Below are positions 50,388-59,265 of a stretch of 64,000 nucleotides of DNA, piece by piece; position 1 is the stretch's first letter, and each line of letters begins with the position of its first letter. Source of the stretch: CAJMGO01 sp900557305 (GTDB lineage Bacteria > Bacillota_I > Bacilli_A > RF39 > UBA660). Location of the stretch: assembly GCA_905212975.1 (NCBI GenBank), contig CAJMGO010000001.1:124001-188000 (forward strand), read 5' to 3'. The position numbers and the translations under genes were made by a program. The notes beneath the pieces are model-generated. The model did no database searches. It worked only from the letters and a program-made list of their open reading frames with translations, and had not been told where the DNA came from.

Positions 50388-51521
50388 ATGATTTATTTAG
50401 ATTATGCAGCATCAACACCTGTTGATGATCAAGTTTTAGACACGTTTTATAATGTTTCAAAAAAATATTATGCTAATCCAAATTCTATTCATAAATTTGG
50501 TGTTGAAACTAAAAATTTAATTGATAATAGTACTATTGATATAGCAAATAAATTAGGTGTTTTGAAAGAAGAAATTATATATACTTCTGGAGCTAGTGAA
50601 TCTAATAATTTAGTTATTAAGGGTATTTGTGAGCGATATAAAAATAGGGGAAAGCATATTTTAATTAGTAGTTTAGAACATAATTCTATAGTAGCAAGTG
50701 CGACAGCTATGCAGGAACTAGGTTTTGAGGTAGAAATTATTCCTGTAAAAAAAGATGGGTTTATTGATATTGATGCATTAAAAAAAATGATGAGACAGGA
50801 TACGATTTTGGTTAGTATTTGTAGTGTTGATAGTGAGTTAGGTCTTAAGCAGCCGATTGAAGAAATTGGTGAATTTTTAAAGGAATATCCAAATTGTTAT
50901 TTTCATACTGATGCTTCCCAAGCAATTGGTAAGGTTAATATTAATTTTGAAAATGTTGATTTAGTTACAATAACTCCTCATAAGTTTTATGGATTAAATG
51001 GATTTGGTATCTTAATAAAGAAAAAAAATGTAAGTTTAAAACCTCAAATAAATGGTGGTAAATCTATTACTGTATACAGGAGTGGAACACCTGAGGTAGC
51101 AAATATAGTAGCTTGTGATAAAGCTTTGACTATAGCGCTTGATAATTTAAATGAAAGGTATAGCTATATAGAAAATCTTAGTAATATAATTAAAAATACA
51201 TTATCTCAGTATAAGAATATTCATATTAATAATACTGTAAATTCTATACCTCATACAATTAATTTTAGTATAAATGGTATTAAATCTATAGATGTACTTA
51301 AAGAGTTAGAAAAATATGATATATATGTTTCAACAAAAACATCTTGTTGCCCTATAGAAACACCATCTAAGCTTGTATATGCACTTACTCGTGATAAAAA
51401 CTTATCATCGTCTTCTATACGTCTTAGTCTTTCACATCTTACTACTGTGGATGAGGTTAATGAGTTTTTAAGTATTTTTGATATTATTTATAAGGAGTAT
51501 GAAGTAAATGGAAAAATATAA
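50388..51521 (+). CDS. Cysteine desulfurase (NifS/IscS family)
   Basis: A 377-residue PLP enzyme that removes sulfur from cysteine as a protein persulfide. YLDYAASTPVDDQVL opens the fold. TSGASESNNL and SSLEHNS carry cofactor contacts, HTDASQAIGKVNI leads to TPHKFYGLNGFGIL with the Schiff-base Lys, and SCCPIETPSK contains the candidate catalytic Cys on the mobile loop. The start has AAGGAGG upstream. The last 14 bases overlap the TtcA-like thiolase gene, so this desulfurase probably supplies sulfur for tRNA thiolation. No iscU/sufU is adjacent. Confidence 0.9.
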   Translation: MIYLDYAASTPVDDQVLDTFYNVSKKYYANPNSIHKFGVETKNLIDNSTIDIANKLGVLKEEIIYTSGASESNNLVIKGICERYKNRGKHILISSLEHNSIVASATAMQELGFEVEIIPVKKDGFIDIDALKKMMRQDTILVSICSVDSELGLKQPIEEIGEFLKEYPNCYFHTDASQAIGKVNINFENVDLVTITPHKFYGLNGFGILIKKKNVSLKPQINGGKSITVYRSGTPEVANIVACDKALTIALDNLNERYSYIENLSNIIKNTLSQYKNIHINNTVNSIPHTINFSINGIKSIDVLKELEKYDIYVSTKTSCCPIETPSKLVYALTRDKNLSSSSIRLSLSHLTTVDEVNEFLSIFDIIYKEYEVNGKI

Positions 51522-52338
51522 AGAGATTGAAAGAAGTATCATAAAAAAGTATCGTAAAGAAATATGGAGTAGATTTATTAAAGCTGTTCAAGAATATGAA
51601 CTTATAGAGGAAAATGACAATATTATGGTATGTATAAGTGGAGGTAAAGATTCTTTTTTGCTTGCTAAATGTATTCAAGAATTAATACTTCATGGTAAGG
51701 TTAAATTTAATGCTCATTATGTAGTTATGGATCCTGGATATAATGATTATAATAGGGATTTTATTATTGATAATGCTAAAACATTAAATGTACCAATTGA
51801 GATGTTTAATAGTGATATATTTGATGTTGTAGCAACTGTTGATTCAAAAAGCCCTTGTTATTTGTGTGCTAAAATGAGAAGAGGTTGTCTTTATAATAAA
51901 GCACGTGAACTTGGATGCAATAAAATAGCTCTTGGTCATCACTTTGATGATGTAATTGAGACTACGTTACTTTCTATGTTTTATGGTTCTGAAATTAAAA
52001 CAATGATGCCAAAGCTTCATTCTGAGAATTTTCCTGGTATTGAACTTATTAGACCTCTTTACTTAGTTAAAGAAAGTGATATTATATCTTGGAGGAATTC
52101 TAATGAATTAACTTTTATAAACTGCGCTTGTAGATTTACTGAAGGATGTTCACTTATTAATGATGGTACAAGTAAGAGAAAAGAAATAAAGGAACTAATT
52201 AAAAATTTAAGGAAAGTAAATAAAGATATTGATCATAATATATTTAAGAGTATGGATAATGTAAATTTAAATTGTATACTTGGATGTAAAAAGAATGGTG
52301 AATATAAATGTTTTTTAGAAGAATATGATAAAGATTAG
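51508..52338 (+). CDS. TtcA-family PP-loop tRNA thiolation enzyme
   Basis: A 276-residue adenine-nucleotide alpha hydrolase. The PP-loop is ISGGKDS (residues 44-49). SPCYLCAKMRRG provides the Cys-x-x-Cys pair (Cys117, Cys120), and GHHFDDVIETTLLSMFY is the TtcA/TilS family block. Additional Cys clusters near the C-terminus (NCACRFTEGC and NCILGCKKNGEYKC) could bind an Fe-S cluster. TtcA makes 2-thiocytidine in tRNA with sulfur from a desulfurase, which is the gene it overlaps. The C-terminal Cys-rich end is longer than the E. coli protein's, so it may be a TtcA-like paralogue with a different tRNA position. Confidence 0.8.
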   Translation: MEKYKEIERSIIKKYRKEIWSRFIKAVQEYELIEENDNIMVCISGGKDSFLLAKCIQELILHGKVKFNAHYVVMDPGYNDYNRDFIIDNAKTLNVPIEMFNSDIFDVVATVDSKSPCYLCAKMRRGCLYNKARELGCNKIALGHHFDDVIETTLLSMFYGSEIKTMMPKLHSENFPGIELIRPLYLVKESDIISWRNSNELTFINCACRFTEGCSLINDGTSKRKEIKELIKNLRKVNKDIDHNIFKSMDNVNLNCILGCKKNGEYKCFLEEYDKD

Positions 52339-52348
52339 GTGAATTTTT

Positions 52349-53791
52349 ATGTATAAAAATAATAAAATATTAGTTGGTAAAAATGACAATAATGAAGCAA
52401 ATTTACTTCTTGATAAGGCTAATAGGCATGGTCTTATAACTGGAGCAAGTGGTAGTGGTAAAACTATTACTCTAAAGGTTTTAGCAGAAGGTTTTTCTGC
52501 TTCTGGTGTACCAGTTATTTTAAGTGATGTTAAGGGTGATTTAGCTGGTACTTCTTTAATAGGTAATTTGGATTTGATTAAAGATAGGGTTGATAAATTA
52601 TATATTAATGATTTTAACATTCAAAAATTTCCTGTAACTTTTTTTGATGTATATGGTGTATTTGGTCATCCTATTAGAACAACTGTAAAATCTATTGGAT
52701 CTCGTCTTTTATCTCACATGCTTAATTTAACTGATACGCAGGAAAGTGTTCTTAGTATTGTATTTAAAATAAGTGAAGATGAAAATTTGAATTTAATAGA
52801 TTTAAATGATTTAAGAAGTGTGCTTAATTATATTGGTGAAAACAGAAAAAATTATACTTTAAAATATGGTAATATTAGTTTACAAAGTATTGGTGCTATT
52901 CAAAGAAATGTTTTAAATTTAGAAGAAGAAGGTGGGGATAAATTCTTTGGACTACCTCAATTTGAAATCAAGGATTTTATACATTTTGATGGTGATAATG
53001 GATTTGGTCAAATCAGTATTTTGCACTCAGTTAAATTATTTCAACAACCTATACTTTATTCTTCGGTTTTATTATGGATGCTTATTTCTTTGTATAACGA
53101 GTTACCAGAGGTTGGTGATTTAGAAAAACCAAAGCTTGTTATGTTTTTTGATGAAGCTCATTTACTTTTTTCTGATATGCCTTCATATTTACTTAAGCAA
53201 ATAATACAAATAGTAAAATTAATTAGATCTAAGGGTGTTGGTCTTTATTTTATTTCACAAACACCTAGTGACATTCCAGATGAGATATTAGGGCAACTTG
53301 GTAATAGGATTCAACATGTGCTTAGAAGTTATACTAAAACTGATGAAAAAGTAATAAAAGCTGCTGCAGATTCTTTTAGAATAAATCCAAAATTTAATAC
53401 AATCGATGAAATTAAAAATTTAGCAACTGGTGAAGCTTTAATATCTTTAGTGGATGAATTTGGTCAACCTACTGTAGTTGATAAGTTTAAGATTTTACCA
53501 CCTCAAAGTAAAATGGGTGTGATTGATGATGAATTAAGAAAACAATTAATTCAAGAAGACTGGTTATATAATAAGTATGAGAAAAAAGTTAATTATGAAT
53601 CAAGTGAACAAAAAATAGCTAAAAAAAATGAAGAAAAAAATAAAGGTAATAATGTTTTAGAAAAAAAGGAAACTAAGAAAGCTTTTAAAAAAACAAAAGT
53701 TGAAAAATATACTGATAAATTAGCTAATAAAACTATTAACACAATAGGTAGAAATCTTGGTAATCAGATATTTAAGGGATTATTTAAATAA
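52349..53791 (+). CDS. HerA-like ATPase of the DUF853 (YjgR) family
   Basis: A 480-residue FtsK/HerA-superfamily ATPase. Walker A is TGASGSGKT (residues 31-39), then LSDVKGDLAGTS (DUF853 hallmark), and Walker B MFFDEAHLLFSDMP. LYFISQTPSDIPDEILGQLGNRIQHVLRSYT and the terminal basic region follow. HerA translocases process DNA ends with NurA, but DUF853 members are stand-alone and their role is unknown. The last 80 residues are Lys/Glu-rich and probably disordered. It follows the thiolase gene by 10 bases. Confidence 0.85.
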   Translation: MYKNNKILVGKNDNNEANLLLDKANRHGLITGASGSGKTITLKVLAEGFSASGVPVILSDVKGDLAGTSLIGNLDLIKDRVDKLYINDFNIQKFPVTFFDVYGVFGHPIRTTVKSIGSRLLSHMLNLTDTQESVLSIVFKISEDENLNLIDLNDLRSVLNYIGENRKNYTLKYGNISLQSIGAIQRNVLNLEEEGGDKFFGLPQFEIKDFIHFDGDNGFGQISILHSVKLFQQPILYSSVLLWMLISLYNELPEVGDLEKPKLVMFFDEAHLLFSDMPSYLLKQIIQIVKLIRSKGVGLYFISQTPSDIPDEILGQLGNRIQHVLRSYTKTDEKVIKAAADSFRINPKFNTIDEIKNLATGEALISLVDEFGQPTVVDKFKILPPQSKMGVIDDELRKQLIQEDWLYNKYEKKVNYESSEQKIAKKNEEKNKGNNVLEKKETKKAFKKTKVEKYTDKLANKTINTIGRNLGNQIFKGLFK

Positions 53792-53871
53792 ATTTCTAAA
53801 AAAGACAAGTAATATTATTGTATATTTTAATTTAGTGTGTTAGAATATTATATAGAATAGAGGGTATGTGT

Positions 53872-54129
53872 ATGAACGAAGTTATAAAAATTGTAAATTC
53901 TGATGGAAATGAAATGGAAGTTAATGTAATAATGAGTTTTGAAGTTGAAGAGACTGGAAAACAATATATTATTTATAAAAAAACAGATGAAGAAGAAAAT
54001 ATGGATACAATTTATGCTTCTTTATTGCAAGAAAATAATGGAGAATATACTTTGACTGATATGACAGACGAAGAATGGACTTTTGTTAAATCTGTAATGG
54101 GTAGTGTAGTAAATAGTAAGGAGGATTAG
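53872..54129 (+). CDS. DUF1292-family protein
   Basis: An 85-residue protein of the DUF1292 (YrzB-like) family. It has MNEVIKIVNSDGNEMEVNVI, FEVEETGKQYIIYKKTDEEE, IYASLLQENNGEYTL and the end TDEEWTFVKSVMGSV, all in the normal order. These small acidic proteins of firmicutes have no known activity. The start at 53872 has AGAGGG upstream. The coiled-coil gene begins one base after its stop, with its ribosome site in the last codons here, so the two are coupled. Confidence 0.85.
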   Translation: MNEVIKIVNSDGNEMEVNVIMSFEVEETGKQYIIYKKTDEEENMDTIYASLLQENNGEYTLTDMTDEEWTFVKSVMGSVVNSKED

Positions 54130-54130
54130 C

Positions 54131-55639
54131 ATGAATAATACTGAAAATAAGACAACTGTAATGGGAAAAACAATAATATTTAAAAGCGTTCCAAGCAAAC
54201 TTAAAGCGCTTGGATCAAGAATTGCATCTATATCTAAAAATGCTACTAGAAAAATGTCTAATTGGTATGCTACTCATATTTCTGATAGAAAATTTGATAG
54301 TATGAGTATTGAAAATCAAAAAAAAGTATTGGAAAAATTCAAAAATTATAATGAAAATAAATTAGATAATTATGCTAATGATGAAGCTGAATCAAAGTTA
54401 AAAAAACAATTTGAATATCAAAAAAATACTGATGAATATAATGCTAATGTAAATAGAATTAATGGAATGCAAAATAAAATAGACACTACTGATATGGAAG
54501 AAAATAAAATTAAAGAATTAGAATCAAAAATTTCAGAATTACAAAAACGTAATGACGATATTGTCAAAGAAGCAGAAGCCCAAAAAGAAGAAATTAAATC
54601 AAAAATTATTGAAGATAATAAATCGAGATACGATGAATTATTTTCTAAGCATGAAAATAAAATTGCTGATGAAGAGTATATTGATGCTGATGATGATTTA
54701 AGTGAAAATGTTTCTGATGATATAAATATTGATAGACTAAATAAAAAAATTGATGAGTTAGCTGAAAATACTGTAAGGCAAGCAAAAAAAGAAATTAAAT
54801 CAAATGATAATAAAAAGAATGCTGCAAATATGTTAAATTTATCAAATGTAGATGAAATAGAGAAAAGCATTGGTATTAGAATAACTGATAAAACAGAAGA
54901 AATTTCATCTAAATTAGGAGGTATTTATTCTAAAAACTTAGACGTATTGCTTGCTAATTTTAAGAAAGAAATGGAAAAAAGTTTTAATTCGATTTTAGAG
55001 GCTGCTATAAAAATAGAAATGAAAGAAAATAATAAACTTTTAAAAGTAGCAAGTGATAAAATTACAGATTTATCAAGTAAAAATGCAGAATTAACTAAAA
55101 AATTAACTGAAGTAAGTACAAATTTTGAAAATGGTATCAATAAAAATAATTCTCTTATTCATGAGAAAAAACAACTTGAAGAGGAAAATACATTATTAGT
55201 TCAGCAAAAAGAAAATTTATCTAGTGAAAAAGAAAAAATTGAGTTAGCATTAGAACAAGAAAAAAAGCAAAATGCTGATTATAAGACTGAAATTAATATG
55301 TTAAAATCAAAAATTCAGAGTATAGAATCTAATAATAGTATTGAAATTGAAAAAACTCGTGATAATTATGAAAAAGTGATTAAACAATTAAAAGATAAAA
55401 TTAAATATAGTGCTAGTATTTTAAGTGATAATGATTACTCAAATGATAAGGAAAAAGTAGTAAAATCGGATACAAAAAATAAAATTGATCGTTTGAATGA
55501 GACAAAACAAGTTATTTCTGATTTGTCTAAAACTTATGTAGATGCACCAAGTTATAGCGATGAATTTGATTTATCTCAATTTGATTTATCTAATTTATTT
55601 GATAATAGTACTGAAGTTGCTTCTTCTAAAAGAAAATAA
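54131..55639 (+). CDS. Long coiled-coil protein
   Basis: A 502-residue protein of unknown function. A basic N-terminus (SKLKALGSRIASISKNATRKMSNWYATH) is followed by long heptad-like stretches (about residues 60-180, 280-440) rich in Lys, Glu, Asn and Leu. A Ser/Asp-rich end contains the tandem motif DEFDLSQFDLSNLFD. No membrane helix or signal peptide is present, so it is cytoplasmic and may be structural or a scaffold. Its coupling to a DUF1292 gene is the only context clue. Confidence 0.6.
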   Translation: MNNTENKTTVMGKTIIFKSVPSKLKALGSRIASISKNATRKMSNWYATHISDRKFDSMSIENQKKVLEKFKNYNENKLDNYANDEAESKLKKQFEYQKNTDEYNANVNRINGMQNKIDTTDMEENKIKELESKISELQKRNDDIVKEAEAQKEEIKSKIIEDNKSRYDELFSKHENKIADEEYIDADDDLSENVSDDINIDRLNKKIDELAENTVRQAKKEIKSNDNKKNAANMLNLSNVDEIEKSIGIRITDKTEEISSKLGGIYSKNLDVLLANFKKEMEKSFNSILEAAIKIEMKENNKLLKVASDKITDLSSKNAELTKKLTEVSTNFENGINKNNSLIHEKKQLEEENTLLVQQKENLSSEKEKIELALEQEKKQNADYKTEINMLKSKIQSIESNNSIEIEKTRDNYEKVIKQLKDKIKYSASILSDNDYSNDKEKVVKSDTKNKIDRLNETKQVISDLSKTYVDAPSYSDEFDLSQFDLSNLFDNSTEVASSKRK

Positions 55640-55662
55640 GCATATGTAATATGCTTTTTTTT
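55638..55662 (+). terminator. Intrinsic terminator after the coiled-coil gene
   Basis: AAGCATAT (55638-55645) pairs with ATATGCTT (55649-55656), GTA loop, T run. Confidence 0.8.
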
Positions 55663-55711
55663 GTTGAATTTATCTGTTTTAAAGAGTATAATTTTTTTAG
55701 GATGTGATTAC

Positions 55712-55939
55712 ATGATATATATATGGATTGCAATAGTTTTGTTCTTAGCTTTACTTGAAATAATGACCTCTAAACTTATTTCTATTTGGTTTTCAATTAG
55801 TGGCATTTTTGTTATTATTTCATCATTTTTTATTGATAATTATATTATAAGATTATTTATATTTTTATTAGGGGGTTTAATTCTTTTAACAATTTTTAGA
55901 CCGTTATTACTAAAAAATAGAGGTGAAAAAAATGGATAA
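55712..55939 (+). CDS. NfeD-like small membrane protein without OB domain
   Basis: A 75-residue protein with two to three hydrophobic helices. YIWIAIVLFLALLEIMTSKLISIWFSISGIF is typical of the membrane part of short NfeD proteins. The usual C-terminal OB-fold is absent; the chain ends in a basic tail (LLLKNRGEKNG). NfeD proteins partner with SPFH/stomatin proteins or proteases, none of which are here. It overlaps the deaminase gene by 8 bases. It may be a shortened family member rather than a broken gene. Confidence 0.6.
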   Translation: MIYIWIAIVLFLALLEIMTSKLISIWFSISGIFVIISSFFIDNYIIRLFIFLLGGLILLTIFRPLLLKNRGEKNG

Positions 55940-56378
55940 ATATATGAAAATTGCAATGGGAGAAGCAAGATGTGGATTGAATAATCATGATGGTGGACCA
56001 TTTGGAACTGTAATTGTAAAAGATGGTAAGATTATTTCTCGTTCTCATAATACAGTTCTTAAAAGTTGTGATCCTACTGCTCATGGTGAGGTTAATGCAA
56101 TAAGAGAAGCTTCAAAAATACTTAAAACACATGATTTATCTGGATGTGTTTTATATACTACTGCGCAACCTTGCCCTATGTGTTTAAGTGCTATTATATG
56201 GTCTAATATAAAAGATGTTTATTATGGCTCTGATTTTAAGCATACAGCTTTAATTGGTTTTAGAGATGAAGATATTTATGACTATATAAAGGGTAAAAAT
56301 AATATGCTTAATCTTAAACAAATTGATTCTCTTGAATGTGATAAGTTACAAGATGAATATGATGATAAAATATATTAA
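55932..56378 (+). CDS. Nucleoside/nucleobase deaminase, guanine-deaminase-like
   Basis: A 148-residue zinc deaminase of the CDA fold. NHDGGPFGTVIVKDGKIISRSHN and DPTAHGEVNAIREA carry the first zinc His and the catalytic Glu. TTAQPCPMCLSAIIW has the two zinc Cys. Its length and DGGPFGTVIVKDG plus FKHTALIGFRDEDIYDYI match GuaD-type guanine deaminases more than TadA, but HGE replaces the common HAE. It would convert guanine to xanthine. ATG 55932 has GAGGTG upstream. TadA activity cannot be excluded. Confidence 0.8.
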   Translation: MDKYMKIAMGEARCGLNNHDGGPFGTVIVKDGKIISRSHNTVLKSCDPTAHGEVNAIREASKILKTHDLSGCVLYTTAQPCPMCLSAIIWSNIKDVYYGSDFKHTALIGFRDEDIYDYIKGKNNMLNLKQIDSLECDKLQDEYDDKIY

Positions 56379-56400
56379 AAGACTTTGAGTCTTTTTTTTT
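56377..56400 (+). terminator. Intrinsic terminator after the deaminase gene
   Basis: AAAAGACT (56377-56384) pairs with AGTCTTTT (56388-56395), TTG loop, long T run. The reverse strand is A-rich, so it may serve the convergent regulator gene only weakly. Confidence 0.8.
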
Positions 56401-57019
56401 AATACTTATTTATGGTTATTTTTTTACCAATTATTTCTATAAATCCTTCTTCTTTTAAATGTTTTATTTCTCTTGTCATAGCACTTCTATCTACAGATAA
56501 GAAATCTGCTAGATGTGTATAAGATATATTTAAATAAAAATGGGTTGATGCTTTTTTATTACATTCGTTTTCAAAATATTTCATTATTTTTTCTCTTGTG
56601 GTTCTTTTTGTGAGTATTTCTATTCTATTGTTTAAGTCTGTTATTTTTTTATTTAGAAACATCATCATGTTATATATTAATTTATCTGAATGGTTTTCTT
56701 TTTTAATACATTTATCTAAGATTGTGTTTATATTAAAATATATTATTTCACTTTCTGATGTTGTTATTACTGATGAATATTCTGTACTTGCTGAAAATAA
56801 ACTTCCAAATATTTCGTTTTCTTTTAGTGAATCTAATATAGTTATATTTCCGTTTAAATCATATTTTAATAGGTCACAACTTCCTCTTGATATTAGTCCT
56901 ATTTCATTTGTATTTGAAATGTTTGACATAACTGTTGTTCCTTTTCTAAAAGTCATTTTTCTTCCATCTAGTTTATTTATAATTTTTTTTATATCTTGCT
57001 CATTGATATTTTCAAACAT
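56399..57019 (-). CDS. Crp/Fnr-family transcriptional regulator
   Basis: A 206-residue regulator. Residues 15-110 form a cNMP-type beta barrel (RKGTTVMSNISNTNEIGLIS, ITILDSLKENEIFGSLF). The dimer helix is IYNMMMFLNKKITDLNNRIEIL, and the winged HTH is SYTHLADFLSVDRSAMTREIKHLKEEGFI. It has no N-terminal Fnr Cys cluster and no obvious cAMP contacts, so the effector is unknown. ATG 57019 has AGAGGTG upstream; ORF extension to 57085 has none and would run through the palindrome. It is divergent from nrdD, with a symmetric site between them, and so probably controls anaerobic ribonucleotide reduction and itself. Confidence 0.85.
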   Translation of the reverse strand: MFENINEQDIKKIINKLDGRKMTFRKGTTVMSNISNTNEIGLISRGSCDLLKYDLNGNITILDSLKENEIFGSLFSASTEYSSVITTSESEIIYFNINTILDKCIKKENHSDKLIYNMMMFLNKKITDLNNRIEILTKRTTREKIMKYFENECNKKASTHFYLNISYTHLADFLSVDRSAMTREIKHLKEEGFIEIIGKKITINKY

Positions 57020-57071
57020 ATTTACACCTCTTTTGTAAACTATTTTTACTAATTTAATTATATTCTTGTTT

Positions 57072-57087
57072 TGTTGCAATTGCAACA
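57072..57087. promoter_or_regulatory. 16-bp palindrome TGTTGCAATTGCAACA
   Basis: A perfect inverted repeat in the 125-base divergent gap between the Crp/Fnr gene and nrdD. Its size and symmetry fit a Crp/Fnr-type operator. Confidence 0.8.
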
Positions 57088-57144
57088 GTAATTTAAAATA
57101 AATAGTGCTAAACTTTAATCGTAAGATAATAGGAGTGAGATTAA

Positions 57145-59265
57145 ATGAAGATAATAAAACGTGATGGAAAAATAGTTGATTATGATAGAAATAAAATAGA
57201 AGTAGCTATCGATAAAGCAAATGGTCAAGTACCAGAAGAAGAAAGAGTTAGTAAGACTCAAGTTAAAAATATTATAAATTATATAGAATCTTTGAATAAA
57301 AAAAGAATGCTAGTTGAAGATATTCAAGATATTATTGAAACTAAATTAATGTCTATAGGAAAATATGAACTTGCTAAGGAGTACATTGTATATCGTTATA
57401 CTAGAGCATTAGTTAGAAAAGCTAATACGACAGATGATTCAATTTTGAATTTAATTAAATGCAATAATAAAGATGTTATGGAAGAAAATTCTAACAAGAA
57501 TGCATTTGTAGCTTCTACTCAAAGAGATTTAATAGCAGGAGAAGTATCTAAAGATTTATCTAAAAGAATTTTGCTTCCTGAAAAAATTTCAAAGGCGCAT
57601 GAAGAAGGTATATTACATTTTCATGATATGGATTATTTTTTACAACCAATATTTAATTGTTGTTTAATTAATATTGGGGATATGCTTGATAATGGTACAG
57701 TTATGAATGGCAAGAAAATAGAATCTCCAAAGGGATTTCAAGTTGCTTGTACTGTTACAACTCAGATTATTGCATCTGTTGCGTCTAGTCAATATGGAGG
57801 TCAATCTGTAGAAATTAGACATCTTGGTAAATATTTAAGGAAAAGTAAAGAAAAATTTGAAAGACAAATTGAAAATGTTAAGGGATTAACAAAAAAACAA
57901 AAGGAAGAAATAGTAAATATAAGACTTAAAAATGAACTTTCTAGTGGTGTACAAACTATTCAGTATCAAATTAATACTTTAATGACTACTAATGGTCAAT
58001 CACCTTTTGTTACGCTTTTCTTGAATTTGAAAGAGGATGATCCTTATATTGAAGAAAATGCTATGATAATTCAAGAAATATTGGAACAAAGAATTCAAGG
58101 AATAAAGAATGAAAAAGGTGTTTATGTTACTCCTGCTTTTCCAAAGCTTGTATATGTTTTAGATGAACATAATGCATTAAAGGGTGGTAAGTATGATTAT
58201 TTAACTGAACTTGCTATTAAATGTTCTACTAAAAGAATGTATCCTGATTATATTTCTGCAAAACAAATGAGAGAAAACTATGAAGGAAATGTATTTAGCC
58301 CTATGGGATGTAGAAGTTTCTTATCTCCTTGGAAAGATGAAAATGGAAATTATAAATTTGAAGGAAGATTTAATCAAGGTGTAGTTAGTATTAATTTACC
58401 TCAAATTGGTATAATAGCTGATGGTGATGAAGAGGTATTTTGGAAATTATTTGATGAGAGACTTGATTTATGTTTTGAAGCTTTGATGTGTCGTCATCGT
58501 GCTTTATTAGGTACTTTATCAGATGTATCACCAATACATTGGCAATATGGCGCTATAGCTCGTCTTGAAAAAGGTGAAAAGATAGATAAATTCTTAAAAG
58601 GTGGATATTCAACTATTTCACTTGGATATATTGGGTTATATGAACTAACTAAATTAATGAAAGGCGTATCACACACTCAAAAAGAAGGAGAAGAATTCGC
58701 ACTTCGTGTTATGAATCATTTAAGAGAAACTTGTGATAAATGGAAAAAGGAAACTGGTATAGGATTTGGATTATATGGTACTCCTGCAGAATCATTATGT
58801 TATAGATTTGCACGTATTGATAAAGAAAGATTTGGTACTATTAAAGATGTAACTGATAAAGGTTTCTATACTAATTCATATCATGTTGATGTACGTGAAA
58901 AAATTGATGCATTTTCTAAATTAAAATTTGAATCTCAATTTCAAAAAATTTCAAATGGTGGATGTATTTCTTATGTTGAAATTCCTAATATGAGTCATAA
59001 TTTAGAAGCTATGCGTGAATTAGTTAAATATATATATGAAAATTTACAATATGCTGAATTTAATACAAAATCTGATTATTGCCAGGTATGTGGATATACT
59101 GGTGAAATAAAGATAAATGATAATCTAGAATGGGAATGTCCAGAATGTGGTAATAAAGATAAAAATAAAATGAATGTTACTAGAAGAACTTGTGGTTATT
59201 TAGGTGAAAATTTCTGGAATGAAGGTAAAACAAAAGAGATAAAGGCTAGGGCATTACATCTATGA
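57145..59265 (+). CDS. nrdD: Anaerobic ribonucleoside-triphosphate reductase
   Basis: A 706-residue class III ribonucleotide reductase. An ATP-cone occupies residues 1-95 (KRDGKIVDYDRNKIEVAIDKA). The ten-stranded barrel includes FHDMDYFLQPIFNCCL and SPMGCRSFLSPW with active-site Cys. The C-terminus has the zinc ribbon (CQVCGYTG, CPECGNK) and RRTCGYLGENFW with the likely glycyl-radical residue Gly684. It makes deoxynucleotides without oxygen. nrdG overlaps its stop by 4 bases. The divergent Crp/Fnr protein and the palindrome are its probable control. Confidence 0.97.
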   Translation: MKIIKRDGKIVDYDRNKIEVAIDKANGQVPEEERVSKTQVKNIINYIESLNKKRMLVEDIQDIIETKLMSIGKYELAKEYIVYRYTRALVRKANTTDDSILNLIKCNNKDVMEENSNKNAFVASTQRDLIAGEVSKDLSKRILLPEKISKAHEEGILHFHDMDYFLQPIFNCCLINIGDMLDNGTVMNGKKIESPKGFQVACTVTTQIIASVASSQYGGQSVEIRHLGKYLRKSKEKFERQIENVKGLTKKQKEEIVNIRLKNELSSGVQTIQYQINTLMTTNGQSPFVTLFLNLKEDDPYIEENAMIIQEILEQRIQGIKNEKGVYVTPAFPKLVYVLDEHNALKGGKYDYLTELAIKCSTKRMYPDYISAKQMRENYEGNVFSPMGCRSFLSPWKDENGNYKFEGRFNQGVVSINLPQIGIIADGDEEVFWKLFDERLDLCFEALMCRHRALLGTLSDVSPIHWQYGAIARLEKGEKIDKFLKGGYSTISLGYIGLYELTKLMKGVSHTQKEGEEFALRVMNHLRETCDKWKKETGIGFGLYGTPAESLCYRFARIDKERFGTIKDVTDKGFYTNSYHVDVREKIDAFSKLKFESQFQKISNGGCISYVEIPNMSHNLEAMRELVKYIYENLQYAEFNTKSDYCQVCGYTGEIKINDNLEWECPECGNKDKNKMNVTRRTCGYLGENFWNEGKTKEIKARALHL

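Noticed and set aside
54418..54870. 150-codon minus-strand Ser/Leu/Phe-rich ORF
   Set aside because: It is the antisense shadow of the Lys/Glu/Asn-rich coiled-coil gene.
56598..57038. 146-codon plus-strand ORF rich in Phe, Ile and Ser
   Set aside because: Antisense shadow of the Crp/Fnr gene, which has family motifs and a ribosome site.
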